Below, one piece after another: positions 1 to 8,675 of a stretch of 64,000 nucleotides of DNA. The notes under the pieces were generated by a model. That model worked only from the letters and a program-made list of their open reading frames with translations. It made no database searches and was not told the DNA's origin. The position numbers were made by a program, and so were the translations under genes. How positions within the stretch are numbered: position 1 is the stretch's first letter; the number at the start of each line of letters is the position of its first letter. Source of the stretch: Saprospiraceae bacterium (GTDB lineage: Bacteria; Bacteroidota; Bacteroidia; Chitinophagales; Saprospiraceae); assembly GCA_013001975.1 (NCBI GenBank), contig JABDKX010000099.1, positions 1 through 64,000 on the forward strand, given 5' to 3'.

Positions 1-123
1 AAATAAGTCTCAACTTTCCTTTTATTCCATAAATTAAGACTGTCTTGTACTTATTAAGACTTCTAAGTAAATGGTATGCCCTAACTTATGATCAATATTA
101 ATCTTCTCACCAAAACAAAAGTT

Positions 124-852
124 ATGAAAGCCATTCAATTATTTCTTTTAGGAGCTCTGTTTTTATTTTCTTGCCAGGATGATCGTTTTAGAATAAATTC
201 AATAGAATATCTTGATCAATTAGATCTTAGCGAAGAAGCCCTTTCTCATTTTGATGTATATAAAAACGTTGAGTCAATTTCGTTTGTAAAAGTTGATAAG
301 AAAAAGGAATTGCCAATTGGTGTTATAAATTCAGATGCATATAAAACATACCAACCAGAAGAAAAGTGGATTTTTTATATAGATACTGAATTTACTTTGG
401 GTTTAGAAGAAAAGAAAGGGACTAAATATTCCACTCATACAGAAGTTCGGGGGAATCATCAAATTGCTCAGATGGACTTTGTTGATAACAGAGGATTTAG
501 AATGAAAATAGAATTGGATATGCATGCATTTATTTCACCAGTCAATTTAAAGTGGAAATTAGTTTATGAAGCATTTATGATTAAGTATTCAACTCCATGC
601 TGGACGACTTATATAAAATATAAAACTAATGTTAAAAGTAGTCATTCAGATCCTAGAGATAAAACTGTTATGGAAGATGAATTAGTTCTAAATGGAAAAA
701 CATATTACAATGTCATTCATTTGGATTATGAACTTCAAGAAAGGGATCATTACGCTATGTATTTTACAAAAGATGATGGCATCATAATGATTGAAGATTT
801 AGATCATGATGAAACATGGGTATTGGATAAGGTTGAATATGCGAACGAGTAG
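124..852 (+). CDS. Lipoprotein of unknown function, paralogue A
   Basis: The protein has 242 residues when started at the ATG at 124, which sits directly before a hydrophobic stretch ending in the lipobox FLFSC; the in-frame ATG at 88 would put a polar leader ahead of the signal, so I prefer 124. It is probably anchored by its Cys in the periplasm or outer membrane. I recognise no family. It shares most of its layout with the next gene: an EALSHFDVYKNVESISF-like block near the N-terminus, a GKTYYNVIHLDYEL block and a C-terminal WVLDKV block. The pair is therefore a tandem duplication. No catalytic motif is visible and the function is unknown. Confidence 0.8.
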   Translation: MKAIQLFLLGALFLFSCQDDRFRINSIEYLDQLDLSEEALSHFDVYKNVESISFVKVDKKKELPIGVINSDAYKTYQPEEKWIFYIDTEFTLGLEEKKGTKYSTHTEVRGNHQIAQMDFVDNRGFRMKIELDMHAFISPVNLKWKLVYEAFMIKYSTPCWTTYIKYKTNVKSSHSDPRDKTVMEDELVLNGKTYYNVIHLDYELQERDHYAMYFTKDDGIIMIEDLDHDETWVLDKVEYANE

Positions 853-903
853 TTGATGACTTTTAAATAGTTTATTAATTTTTTGACATTAAAATTTATA
901 ATT

Positions 904-1614
904 ATGAAAACGTTTTCATTAGCAATGATTTTTACTTTTTTGATTTTGTCATCATGTCAAGATAGAATGGTTCGATCCTTTGGCATTGAGAAAATTGAAA
1001 TGAGTGACGAAGCATTGTCATATTTTGAGGTCTATAAAGATGTGGAATCTATCTCATTTAAAGAATTGGTTAAGCCACAACAGGTCATTGGAAAAAATAG
1101 GGGAGAAAATATGCCTGCAAATACTACAAACAAAATTTGGACTTTTAATATTGGAAATGAATTTGAAATTAAAAAAAAACGCAAAACGAAGTCAATCAAT
1201 GGTATTGAAGTTACAGGCTCATATGAAAATGCTGAAATGACTTTTTTTGACGAGGAAGGTAATGAAATCTTATTAAGGTATGTTAAGAATCTCAATATTA
1301 ATGATGAACATGTATGGGAACAAAACTTTGATATGTTCTTGGTTAAGTATGATAATCCAAAGTGGAAAACATACCTATGTTATCGATTCAATTTTGATCA
1401 TTTTAATGAAGAAGATAATAACGAGAAGACAATAAAATCTGATAATTTAACAGTTGGTGGTAAAACTTATCATGATGTAATTCATTTAGATTATCCGCTT
1501 CATGATGGTATGCCTTATGGCATTTTTTACACACAAAAAGATGGTATTTTCATGATTAGGGATTATGATCTGGAACAAACTTGGGTGTTGGATAAAATAA
1601 TTTTTAAACAGTAG
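904..1614 (+). CDS. Lipoprotein of unknown function, paralogue B
   Basis: The protein has 236 residues from the ATG at 904, which begins MKTFSLAMIF and runs into the lipobox LILSSC; an upstream ATG at 883 would add a short leader. It is a diverged tandem copy of the preceding lipoprotein, sharing the blocks EALSYFEVYKDVESISF, GKTYHDVIHLDY and TWVLDKI. It starts about 50 bases after the first copy ends, so the two may be co-transcribed. Length and block order are the same in both, which argues that both copies are intact. No known domain is recognised and the role is unknown. Confidence 0.8.
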   Translation: MKTFSLAMIFTFLILSSCQDRMVRSFGIEKIEMSDEALSYFEVYKDVESISFKELVKPQQVIGKNRGENMPANTTNKIWTFNIGNEFEIKKKRKTKSINGIEVTGSYENAEMTFFDEEGNEILLRYVKNLNINDEHVWEQNFDMFLVKYDNPKWKTYLCYRFNFDHFNEEDNNEKTIKSDNLTVGGKTYHDVIHLDYPLHDGMPYGIFYTQKDGIFMIRDYDLEQTWVLDKIIFKQ

Positions 1615-1630
1615 AATTTCTTTGTATTGA

Positions 1631-2296
1631 TTAAGTCAAAACAGCCTTCACTTTTTCTATAGGTACAAATTTACTTGCAATCTTTGCAGATAATTTTGTG
1701 CCTAATAAATAAGCAACATATGCAAAAAACGGGGCTGCAATAATATCAATCGTATAATGAACATGTGATACTAAAAGTAATACGCCAACAATAACGCCGG
1801 CAACTGCTATAATGTATTTTGCTGGTTTTATATCCACAAAGAAATATAATACTGCAAGTGATGCGGTATGACCAGAAAAGAAAAGGTCTCTCAAAAGTAC
1901 CTTATCTCCATAGAATGAAAACTCTAAAAATGGATCTCGCAAAGGTACAATGCCTTCAGGTGGCATGAGGGGAACGAAAAACATGGATAGGGCGCGCATG
2001 ACTACAATAATCATGACAGCTATAAATAATGCCATCGCCCCTTTTGGTTTGCGAACGGTTATCAATATACCCATGATGATGCCAATCCAATTCACAATAA
2101 ATAAAGGGATGCTGACATCTCTTGGAGGAATCATTTTTAGCACAAAATCATTGAGTTGGTAGCCCCCTGTCCTAGCTTCATTATATAGAAGAAAAACACT
2201 GCATAACTTCAATGTTACAATCAACAATAATGTCAAGCCAATAAAGCTAATCAGATAGCCTTTATTGCTAATGAGATGTTTCCACTCTTTAAACAT
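1631..2296 (-). CDS. PAP2_C / sphingomyelin-synthase-like membrane phosphatase or transferase
   Basis: This is a 221-residue protein with about six predicted membrane helices. Two motifs of the lipid phosphatase superfamily are visible: SGHT at residues 141-144, preceded by a Phe-rich segment, and HYTID at 180-184. The combination of FFSGHT and HYTxD is typical of the sphingomyelin synthase-related branch (PAP2_C), which moves phospho-headgroups between lipids using the two His and the Asp. Many Bacteroidota make sphingolipids, so a ceramide headgroup transferase is possible, but a simple PAP2 phosphatase cannot be excluded. It is convergent with the lipoprotein pair and stands alone. Confidence 0.7.
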   Translation of the reverse strand: MFKEWKHLISNKGYLISFIGLTLLLIVTLKLCSVFLLYNEARTGGYQLNDFVLKMIPPRDVSIPLFIVNWIGIIMGILITVRKPKGAMALFIAVMIIVVMRALSMFFVPLMPPEGIVPLRDPFLEFSFYGDKVLLRDLFFSGHTASLAVLYFFVDIKPAKYIIAVAGVIVGVLLLVSHVHYTIDIIAAPFFAYVAYLLGTKLSAKIASKFVPIEKVKAVLT

Positions 2297-2423
2297 TTAA
2301 TATAAGTCCTGCTAGTATTGATTAAAAGCGTCAAAACTACGGTAAATAATGAATGATTTCCAATTTTAGATAGGGTCTTTCAAACAAATTTTTAAATAAA
2401 TCTTGTTAATTTTTAGGTGTTAA

Positions 2424-3110
2424 TTACTCTTCAACACTCATGAAATAACCCACACCACGCAGCGTTGTAATCCTAATTTTGGGGTCTTTTTCAAAATATA
2501 CTCTGATTTTCCTGATATAAACATCAAGATTTCTTGAATTATACAGTGAATCATCTCCCCAGAGTGCATTTAGGATGTAACGACGATCAATCTTTTTATT
2601 TAAATTTTGTGAGAATAAATAGATCAACTCATTTTCTCTATGAGACAAGCTAATTATTTCTGACTTGTGCGTTAATTCAAACTTATCATATTTAAAATAA
2701 TATTGTCCAATAGGAATTTTGAGTCCTTTTGTCGCATTATAATTGGGTTTGCTTAACCTTAAAATGTTTTCAATTCTTACGATTAACTCTTCCATGCTGA
2801 AAGGCTTTTTGATATAATCATTTCCACCTGATTTGAATCCTTGAAGTATGTCGTTGGTTTGATTCTTGGCCGTTAAAAAAATGATGGGCATAGAACTGTC
2901 TTCTTTCTTGATCAATGACCCCAACTCAAAACCATCAATATTAGGAACCATCACATCCAAAACACAAATGTCTGGATTGAATGATCTGAATGTTCGCATG
3001 ACGTCAGCACCATCAACAACATGGTTGATATCATACCCTCTGCTAGTCAAACTTTCTTTGACAATTTTTCCTAAATAATTTTCATCTTCTAAATAAAGAA
3101 TCTTTATCAT
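2424..3110 (-). CDS. OmpR-family response regulator
   Basis: This 228-residue regulator has an N-terminal receiver domain (about residues 1-118) and a C-terminal winged-helix DNA-binding domain (about 130-225). The acidic pair is in LEDE near the start, the phosphoacceptor is Asp52 in VLDVMVPNIDGF, and the conserved Lys is in IKKPF. The C-terminus carries the RRYILNALWG and TLRGVGYFM signatures of the OmpR/PhoB effector. It starts 7 bases after the stop of the histidine kinase gene, so the two form one operon transcribed leftward and are almost certainly cognate. Confidence 0.93.
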   Translation of the reverse strand: MIKILYLEDENYLGKIVKESLTSRGYDINHVVDGADVMRTFRSFNPDICVLDVMVPNIDGFELGSLIKKEDSSMPIIFLTAKNQTNDILQGFKSGGNDYIKKPFSMEELIVRIENILRLSKPNYNATKGLKIPIGQYYFKYDKFELTHKSEIISLSHRENELIYLFSQNLNKKIDRRYILNALWGDDSLYNSRNLDVYIRKIRVYFEKDPKIRITTLRGVGYFMSVEE

Positions 3111-3117
3111 GATGCCA

Positions 3118-4494
3118 CTAAGCTGTTTCTATTTTTGGAATTTGAATTGAAAATGTGGACCCTTCTCCAACTTTACTAATTACTGATATTTGTCCTCCTT
3201 GGCTTACCACAACTTCCTTGACATAGCTCAACCCTAAACCATGTCCTTTGACGTTATGTGTGTTTCCTGTCGGAACCCTAAAAAACTTATCAAATATTTT
3301 ATCTTGAAATTCAGGTGGGATTCCTTGTCCTTTGTCGGCGATATCTACTTTTATAAATGAAGGTGATTCAACTAACGATATTTTAATGGATGCAGGAATA
3401 TCAGAATATTTAATACCATTTTCGATAAGATTATGAATTACATTTGTAATATGGATTTTGTCAGCATTCACAAAAAAGTTTTGCCCATTCTTCTCATATT
3501 CTAAATGCACATTCTGATTTTCTAATTGGATCTTTAAAGTTTTAATGACACGATTAATCTGCACATCCAAATCAAATATTTGTTTTTCGTAAACAAACTT
3601 GCCTTGCTCGTATAAACTTATATTTAATGCTTTGTCAACAAGTAGTCCCAAGCGTTCAACTTCTGCTTTAGAAATGTCAATATATTCTTTTCTTGAATTG
3701 GCATCATTAGCAGCATCAAAGTTTTTAAGAGCTTCAAGCGCAACACTGATCGTACTAACAGGCGTCTTAAGTTCGTGTGACATGTTTGACATAAAATCAT
3801 TTCGCAATTCCGTAAGTTGCCGTTCTCTTTTAATACTTCTGGCACTAAGAAAAAATGAAAGCCATACACTTACTAAGAGAAATAACGACAAAAGGATTTG
3901 AGGTAAAATTCTTTTCATGACTTCCATATTACTGACCGCCAAATCAGATAATATAAATGATGGCTTGTTGTCTTCATCAATGACTTGTACAATAGTCATC
4001 GTCTCATCTTTACTTGTGCCTTTAATGATGGTATCTTCTGAAGTGAAATCAATATTATTTATGACAAACTCATGCTTGCTTTTTATATCCTTTACTGTAA
4101 AGTTGCTGTCTTGAAAATTGCCTTCACGATTGAGATGAATATTTATTTCTGATTTTTCTGGACCATAAACATTTTCTGTAAGCACCTTACTTTTTTCATG
4201 ACCGTAAAAATGTATAGAATCAGAAACATAACTCAATTGAAAGGAAACTTCGTTACCAATTGTATCTTTCACCCATCTGACAGACCCTGAATTATTTTGA
4301 GTACTGTAAAGGTTAGAAACCGTATCAATTTTACTAAAGATGTTTTCAAAAGCTTTTTCTCTTTTTTCAGAAATGATAGATTTCTTTTCGTTTTGATATT
4401 CTGAATTAATAAAATATATCAAAAAACAAGGCAATAGGATAATGCTTGCCAACATGGGCAATGAGAATGACGACCTATTGGCTGAATTAAACAT
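3118..4494 (-). CDS. Membrane sensor histidine kinase
   Basis: This 458-residue kinase has one membrane helix near residues 11-30, a periplasmic sensor region of about 160 residues, and a second helix near 198-217. The HisKA domain carries the H-box FMSNMSHELKTP with the phosphoacceptor at His240. The ATPase domain shows the N-box HNLIENGIKYS, the G1 box DKGQGIP and the G2 box GHGLGLSYV. The sensor region resembles no domain that I can name. It is the first gene of a kinase-regulator operon, divergent from the GLPGLI/barrel pair that begins about 140 bases away, which makes that pair a plausible target. Confidence 0.93.
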   Translation of the reverse strand: MFNSANRSSFSLPMLASIILLPCFLIYFINSEYQNEKKSIISEKREKAFENIFSKIDTVSNLYSTQNNSGSVRWVKDTIGNEVSFQLSYVSDSIHFYGHEKSKVLTENVYGPEKSEINIHLNREGNFQDSNFTVKDIKSKHEFVINNIDFTSEDTIIKGTSKDETMTIVQVIDEDNKPSFILSDLAVSNMEVMKRILPQILLSLFLLVSVWLSFFLSARSIKRERQLTELRNDFMSNMSHELKTPVSTISVALEALKNFDAANDANSRKEYIDISKAEVERLGLLVDKALNISLYEQGKFVYEKQIFDLDVQINRVIKTLKIQLENQNVHLEYEKNGQNFFVNADKIHITNVIHNLIENGIKYSDIPASIKISLVESPSFIKVDIADKGQGIPPEFQDKIFDKFFRVPTGNTHNVKGHGLGLSYVKEVVVSQGGQISVISKVGEGSTFSIQIPKIETA

Positions 4495-4591
4495 GATTCA
4501 AAAGTAAGTGTAATAATTGGGTCTTGCATCCGCATTAACCTTAATTAACCTAACATATACCTAGATTAACTTTAAACGATTTGTGGATGTA

Positions 4592-4599
4592 TAATTTTG
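4592..4599 (+). promoter_or_regulatory. Possible Bacteroidota -7 promoter element
   Basis: The octamer TAATTTTG matches the TAnnTTTG consensus used by the Bacteroidota housekeeping sigma factor and lies about 33 bases upstream of the chosen ATG of the GLPGLI gene. No good -33 TTG at the normal spacing is obvious, so this is only a candidate. Confidence 0.3.
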
Positions 4600-4631
4600 G
4601 ATTATTGTTTATCGAAATAAAATACATAATC

Positions 4632-5381
4632 ATGAAATCTACTTTAATATTTACTACGCTTGTTTTTGCTTTTTATATAAATATAAACGCTCAAACAGAA
4701 GGATCAATCGTTTATTCCGAAACGTTCAAACTCGATTTGCAGATTGAAGGGATGGATGATTCAATGAAAGAAATGATTCCTCAATCTCAAACAGTCAAAC
4801 GAGAATTGTTTTTTGGAAATAATCAATCAGTATTTAAGACTCAGAAAGGGGAAGGCGTAGACGATGTCGACATTTCATCTGATGATGGTTCATTTGAAAT
4901 TGTCATAATGATAGATGATGCAGTAGATAATATTCTATATAAAAATATGAAAGAAAAAGCTATCATTCATCAGAAAGGAATCATGGGCAAACCTTTTTTA
5001 GTAATAGATGATCTTAAAAGAATAAAATGGAAAATTACGCCTGAAAAAGTCAAATACCTGGGCTACGAATGTCAAAAAGCTGTACTTGAAACAAATGATG
5101 TTTTTGTTATCGCTTGGTTTACATCTCAAATCCCAGTGCAAGTTGGTCCAAGTGATTATCATGGATTGCCAGGAGCTATTTTGATGGTAAACGTAAATGA
5201 TGGAGAAGTAGAGTTTAAAGCTACCAAAGTGGATTTAAGAACATTGGATGAAAATATGTTGCAAGCACCTAAAAAAGGTAAAGAAATAACAGAAGAAGAG
5301 TATCAAAGTATTCAAAAAGAAAAGGAAAGTGAAATGACTCAAATGCATGGCAGAAGAGAAAGAAAAGAAATTCGAAATTAA
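4632..5381 (+). CDS. GLPGLI family protein
   Basis: This protein has 249 residues from the ATG at 4632, which begins MKSTLIFTTL and gives a clean signal peptide ending near INAQ. The in-frame ATG at 4581 would bury that signal behind a leader and overlaps the likely promoter, so I reject it. The name-giving motif appears as HGLPGAILMV at about two thirds of the length. The family is exported in Bacteroidota, is usually encoded beside a large TonB-plug barrel as here, and has no established function. It follows a divergent two-component system, and the barrel gene starts 39 bases downstream. Confidence 0.88.
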   Translation: MKSTLIFTTLVFAFYININAQTEGSIVYSETFKLDLQIEGMDDSMKEMIPQSQTVKRELFFGNNQSVFKTQKGEGVDDVDISSDDGSFEIVIMIDDAVDNILYKNMKEKAIIHQKGIMGKPFLVIDDLKRIKWKITPEKVKYLGYECQKAVLETNDVFVIAWFTSQIPVQVGPSDYHGLPGAILMVNVNDGEVEFKATKVDLRTLDENMLQAPKKGKEITEEEYQSIQKEKESEMTQMHGRRERKEIRN

Positions 5382-5420
5382 AAGACCTGCCTTTCTTTTC
5401 TTAATTATAAATTCCTTTTT

Positions 5421-8141
5421 ATGAAATTATATCTCTTACTTCTTTTTGAATGTTTTGTGTTCTCGCTTTTTGGACAATACACGATTGAAGGTAATGTTTC
5501 AAATCATTTAAATGAACCACTTATTGGTGCAACAATTGTTTTGTTGGAAAGCGCTGACAGTACGATGGTCGCATTTTCATTGACCAATACAGAAGGTGGA
5601 TTTGAAATAGAGGATTTGGAACAAGGAGATTATATTTTGCAAGTCAGTTACATTGGTCACCAAAATTATAGTCAAAGGATCGATTTTGATTGGGCTCAAA
5701 AAGTATTTCATTATCCTAACATCATCATGATCGAATCTACAGAGGTGTTACAAGAAATAACAATTGCAGCCGAACATATACCGATGGGAATTAGGGGAGA
5801 TACAATAAGTTACAATGCAGCCGCTTTTAAAACCAGACCTAACGCAACAGTGGAGGATTTGTTAAAAAAACTACCTGGAATTGAAGTAGAAAGGAATGGT
5901 AACATAAAAGCGCAAGGCGAAGATGTTGAAAATGTTCTTGTTGATGGTAAGGAATTTTTCGGCAGTGATCCACAAATGGCAACAAAAAATCTAGAAGCTG
6001 AATCGGTTGATAAAGTTGAAGTTTTTGACAAACAATCTGCGATGGCTGAGTTTACAGGAATTGATGATGGCATGGAAGAAAAGACGATCAATTTAAAGTT
6101 GAAAGAAGATTTTAAAAAAGGAGGATTCGGCAATGTCGAAGTTGCCGCCGGAACTGACGATCGTTACAATGGTAAAATAAATTACTTCAGGTTTAGTCCT
6201 ACTTCGCAAGCATCCATAATAGGTGCGAGAAACAACCTAAACATGGAAACGTTTTCGATAAATGATCGTATCGATTTCCTTGGTGGGATAGGAAATGTAA
6301 TGTCTTCCGGTGGTATATCAATCTCTAATTACCGGGGCAAGTCTGATGGCCTTAATACATCGACTTCATTAGGTGCTAATTTTAATTATGACATAAGTTC
6401 TAAATTAAAATTTATAAGTCACTTCCTTCAACGCAGATTAGAAAATGATCTTGATCAAACGACGACATCATTTGGTTTTGTGGATAGATTTGATTATTCA
6501 AGTCAAGATACCTTATTTTCTAATGGCAACGATCTTGTTAACCAAATCAACACCAAACTGACTTACAAATTGAGTCCTTTTTTTAACTTGATATTGACAA
6601 ATAATGTTGATTGGGATGAGGCCAACAACGATCATTTTGAGACAAGTTACCTCACACGAACAAATGTGGACCAAGGATTTAGCTTAACTGATCTGTCAAG
6701 CAATAATAAAAATGTAAATTTCTTATCAAGAGCTTTGTTGAAATCAAAGTTTGATACAGACGGAAGGAACCTTGTCACATATCTTTCATACCAAAGGACC
6801 AAAGACGATGACTCAGATTTCATTAACAACATGAATGAAGTTGTAAACAATATGATTGATCTTAATCAACAACAAATTTATGAAAGTGTAAAAAATGAAT
6901 TTGATGCTTCGTTAAGATATACCGAGCCAATTGGAACTAAGATGTTTCTAGGTTTGTCTTATAATATAAATGCCAATCAAGAAGATCCTTTTAGAGATTT
7001 TTATAATTTAATAAATGAGGATTATATTTTAGATGAAATTAATTCCAAAGGATATATCAAAAATTATCTTCACCATTTAACTGGGATTTCCTTAAGGAGA
7101 AATAGAAAAAAATTGAAATGGCAATTAGGATTGAGTGGACAAGTGTTGAATTTGGATGGTGAGATCGATGGCGTTGAAAATGCCATTTCTGGAACCTATA
7201 AATATTTACTGCCATATGCCAATATTGATTATCGACTTAAAGGAGGAAAGGAAATCAGTTTGAATTACAATGCCAATGTTGTTGCGCCTACTATCCATCA
7301 ACTTTTGCCATTGTCTAATAACGCATATTCAAATTTCTACTTCATCGGAAATCCAGAGTTGGTTCCTGAATATCGAAATGAATTAAGGTTGAGATTTAGT
7401 TTGTATGATAACTTTAACTTTACGAATCTTTGGATACACCTCAATTTGTCAACTTCTAAAAATAGAATTGTAAATAAGACATTCATAGATGAGAATTTAT
7501 TTCAAATTGTAGAGCCTGTAAATGCTAATCGACATAACAGTATGCGTGCTTATTTAAATTTTTCAAAACCATTTAAAGCACTCAAAATAAATTATAGAAT
7601 TAGGGGAAGTATTAATCTGTCTGATTATGATAGCTTTATTAATGATCAGGAAAGCCAAGTTAAAGACAACAACTATAACTTCAGATTATCAATCAATAAC
7701 CGTAATACTGATTTGTTTAATATCGAATCTGGAATTGATTTAAATTATAACACAAGAGCTTACGGCATTAACCCAGACTTCAATCAAAATTATTTCAATA
7801 CAGATTATTTCCTTGACTTCGACTTTTATATTTCTGACACTTGGACATTGAGTTCAGAATTTACTTATCGAAAATATTCGAATGAAAGTTTTGCTGATTC
7901 TCAGGATTATAAATTATGGTCAGCTTCAATCAGCAAATCTATTCTGGACAACAAACTTGAATTTAAAGCGTCCGTTTTTGATATTTTGAAGGAAAATATT
8001 GGGTATCGTCGATATGGAGATACGAATGCTATTTATGAATCATTTTATAATAATCTTCAGCAATATTTTATGCTGGGCATAACATACAAAATTGGAAATG
8101 GCAAAAAAGATAAAGGCGTTATTATGGATATTGACAATTAA
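5421..8141 (+). CDS. Outer-membrane beta-barrel family protein (TonB-plug type)
   Basis: This is a 906-residue outer-membrane protein with a signal peptide ending near LFGQ and a carboxypeptidase-regulatory-like beta domain at about residues 20-105. A plug domain follows at about 115-225 with the motif LVDGKEFFGSDP, and the rest is a long beta-barrel rich in alternating aromatic and Asn residues. It belongs to the outer_membrane_beta-barrel group related to TonB receptors. It pairs with the GLPGLI gene just upstream, a recurrent association in Bacteroidota. No substrate can be inferred. Expression may depend on the divergent kinase/regulator operon. Confidence 0.88.
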   Translation: MKLYLLLLFECFVFSLFGQYTIEGNVSNHLNEPLIGATIVLLESADSTMVAFSLTNTEGGFEIEDLEQGDYILQVSYIGHQNYSQRIDFDWAQKVFHYPNIIMIESTEVLQEITIAAEHIPMGIRGDTISYNAAAFKTRPNATVEDLLKKLPGIEVERNGNIKAQGEDVENVLVDGKEFFGSDPQMATKNLEAESVDKVEVFDKQSAMAEFTGIDDGMEEKTINLKLKEDFKKGGFGNVEVAAGTDDRYNGKINYFRFSPTSQASIIGARNNLNMETFSINDRIDFLGGIGNVMSSGGISISNYRGKSDGLNTSTSLGANFNYDISSKLKFISHFLQRRLENDLDQTTTSFGFVDRFDYSSQDTLFSNGNDLVNQINTKLTYKLSPFFNLILTNNVDWDEANNDHFETSYLTRTNVDQGFSLTDLSSNNKNVNFLSRALLKSKFDTDGRNLVTYLSYQRTKDDDSDFINNMNEVVNNMIDLNQQQIYESVKNEFDASLRYTEPIGTKMFLGLSYNINANQEDPFRDFYNLINEDYILDEINSKGYIKNYLHHLTGISLRRNRKKLKWQLGLSGQVLNLDGEIDGVENAISGTYKYLLPYANIDYRLKGGKEISLNYNANVVAPTIHQLLPLSNNAYSNFYFIGNPELVPEYRNELRLRFSLYDNFNFTNLWIHLNLSTSKNRIVNKTFIDENLFQIVEPVNANRHNSMRAYLNFSKPFKALKINYRIRGSINLSDYDSFINDQESQVKDNNYNFRLSINNRNTDLFNIESGIDLNYNTRAYGINPDFNQNYFNTDYFLDFDFYISDTWTLSSEFTYRKYSNESFADSQDYKLWSASISKSILDNKLEFKASVFDILKENIGYRRYGDTNAIYESFYNNLQQYFMLGITYKIGNGKKDKGVIMDIDN

Positions 8142-8156
8142 AATATTGAAAGGGGA

Positions 8157-8615
8157 TTAGCTGCACATAGCAATGCCCCAATCAGTATGTCCACGACCTT
8201 CCCAACATCTCCAATTCTTTTTAAGTGTAACAACAACCCATCTGTGACCAACTTTCTTTAATGCCATGATTATTTTTTGACCTCTGACAGAGTCATCCAT
8301 AATGTCATTATGAACAAGTCTTAGTTCAATATTTTTATCATCAATTTTGTTTTCTGTGATTGTAATTTCTGCGTTGCTATCTGCTTCTGATGCTGCTGGA
8401 TAATATTTGATTAAAACTTCTTTTGGACTCATCATTTCTCCAGACTTTATAATGTGTTCATTTAAAGAGGAAAATTCTAAATCTTGAAATTCTTCTCCTT
8501 TATCCAATTCAACAACTTGTTTCTTGGTTTTTTGAAGTCCTGCTTTATTTTCTGCTTTATCTTTACATCCTATAAGAATGACAATTGAAAAAATAGTATA
8601 GATTGCTGCTTTCAT
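8157..8615 (-). CDS. Small lipoprotein of unknown function
   Basis: This 152-residue protein has an N-terminal lipoprotein signal ending in the lipobox LIGC at about residue 17. A charged linker follows, then a folded-looking domain that ends in a Cys- and Trp-rich tail (RCWEGRGHTDWGIAMCS). The two Cys in that tail could form a disulphide. It is convergent with the barrel gene and divergent from the large amidohydrolase gene 60 bases away. I recognise no family. Confidence 0.75.
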   Translation of the reverse strand: MKAAIYTIFSIVILIGCKDKAENKAGLQKTKKQVVELDKGEEFQDLEFSSLNEHIIKSGEMMSPKEVLIKYYPAASEADSNAEITITENKIDDKNIELRLVHNDIMDDSVRGQKIIMALKKVGHRWVVVTLKKNWRCWEGRGHTDWGIAMCS

Positions 8616-8675
8616 AGTTATTTCAAACTTTTATATCCAACGAAATTAAATATCTTCACAACATAAATAAAATTC

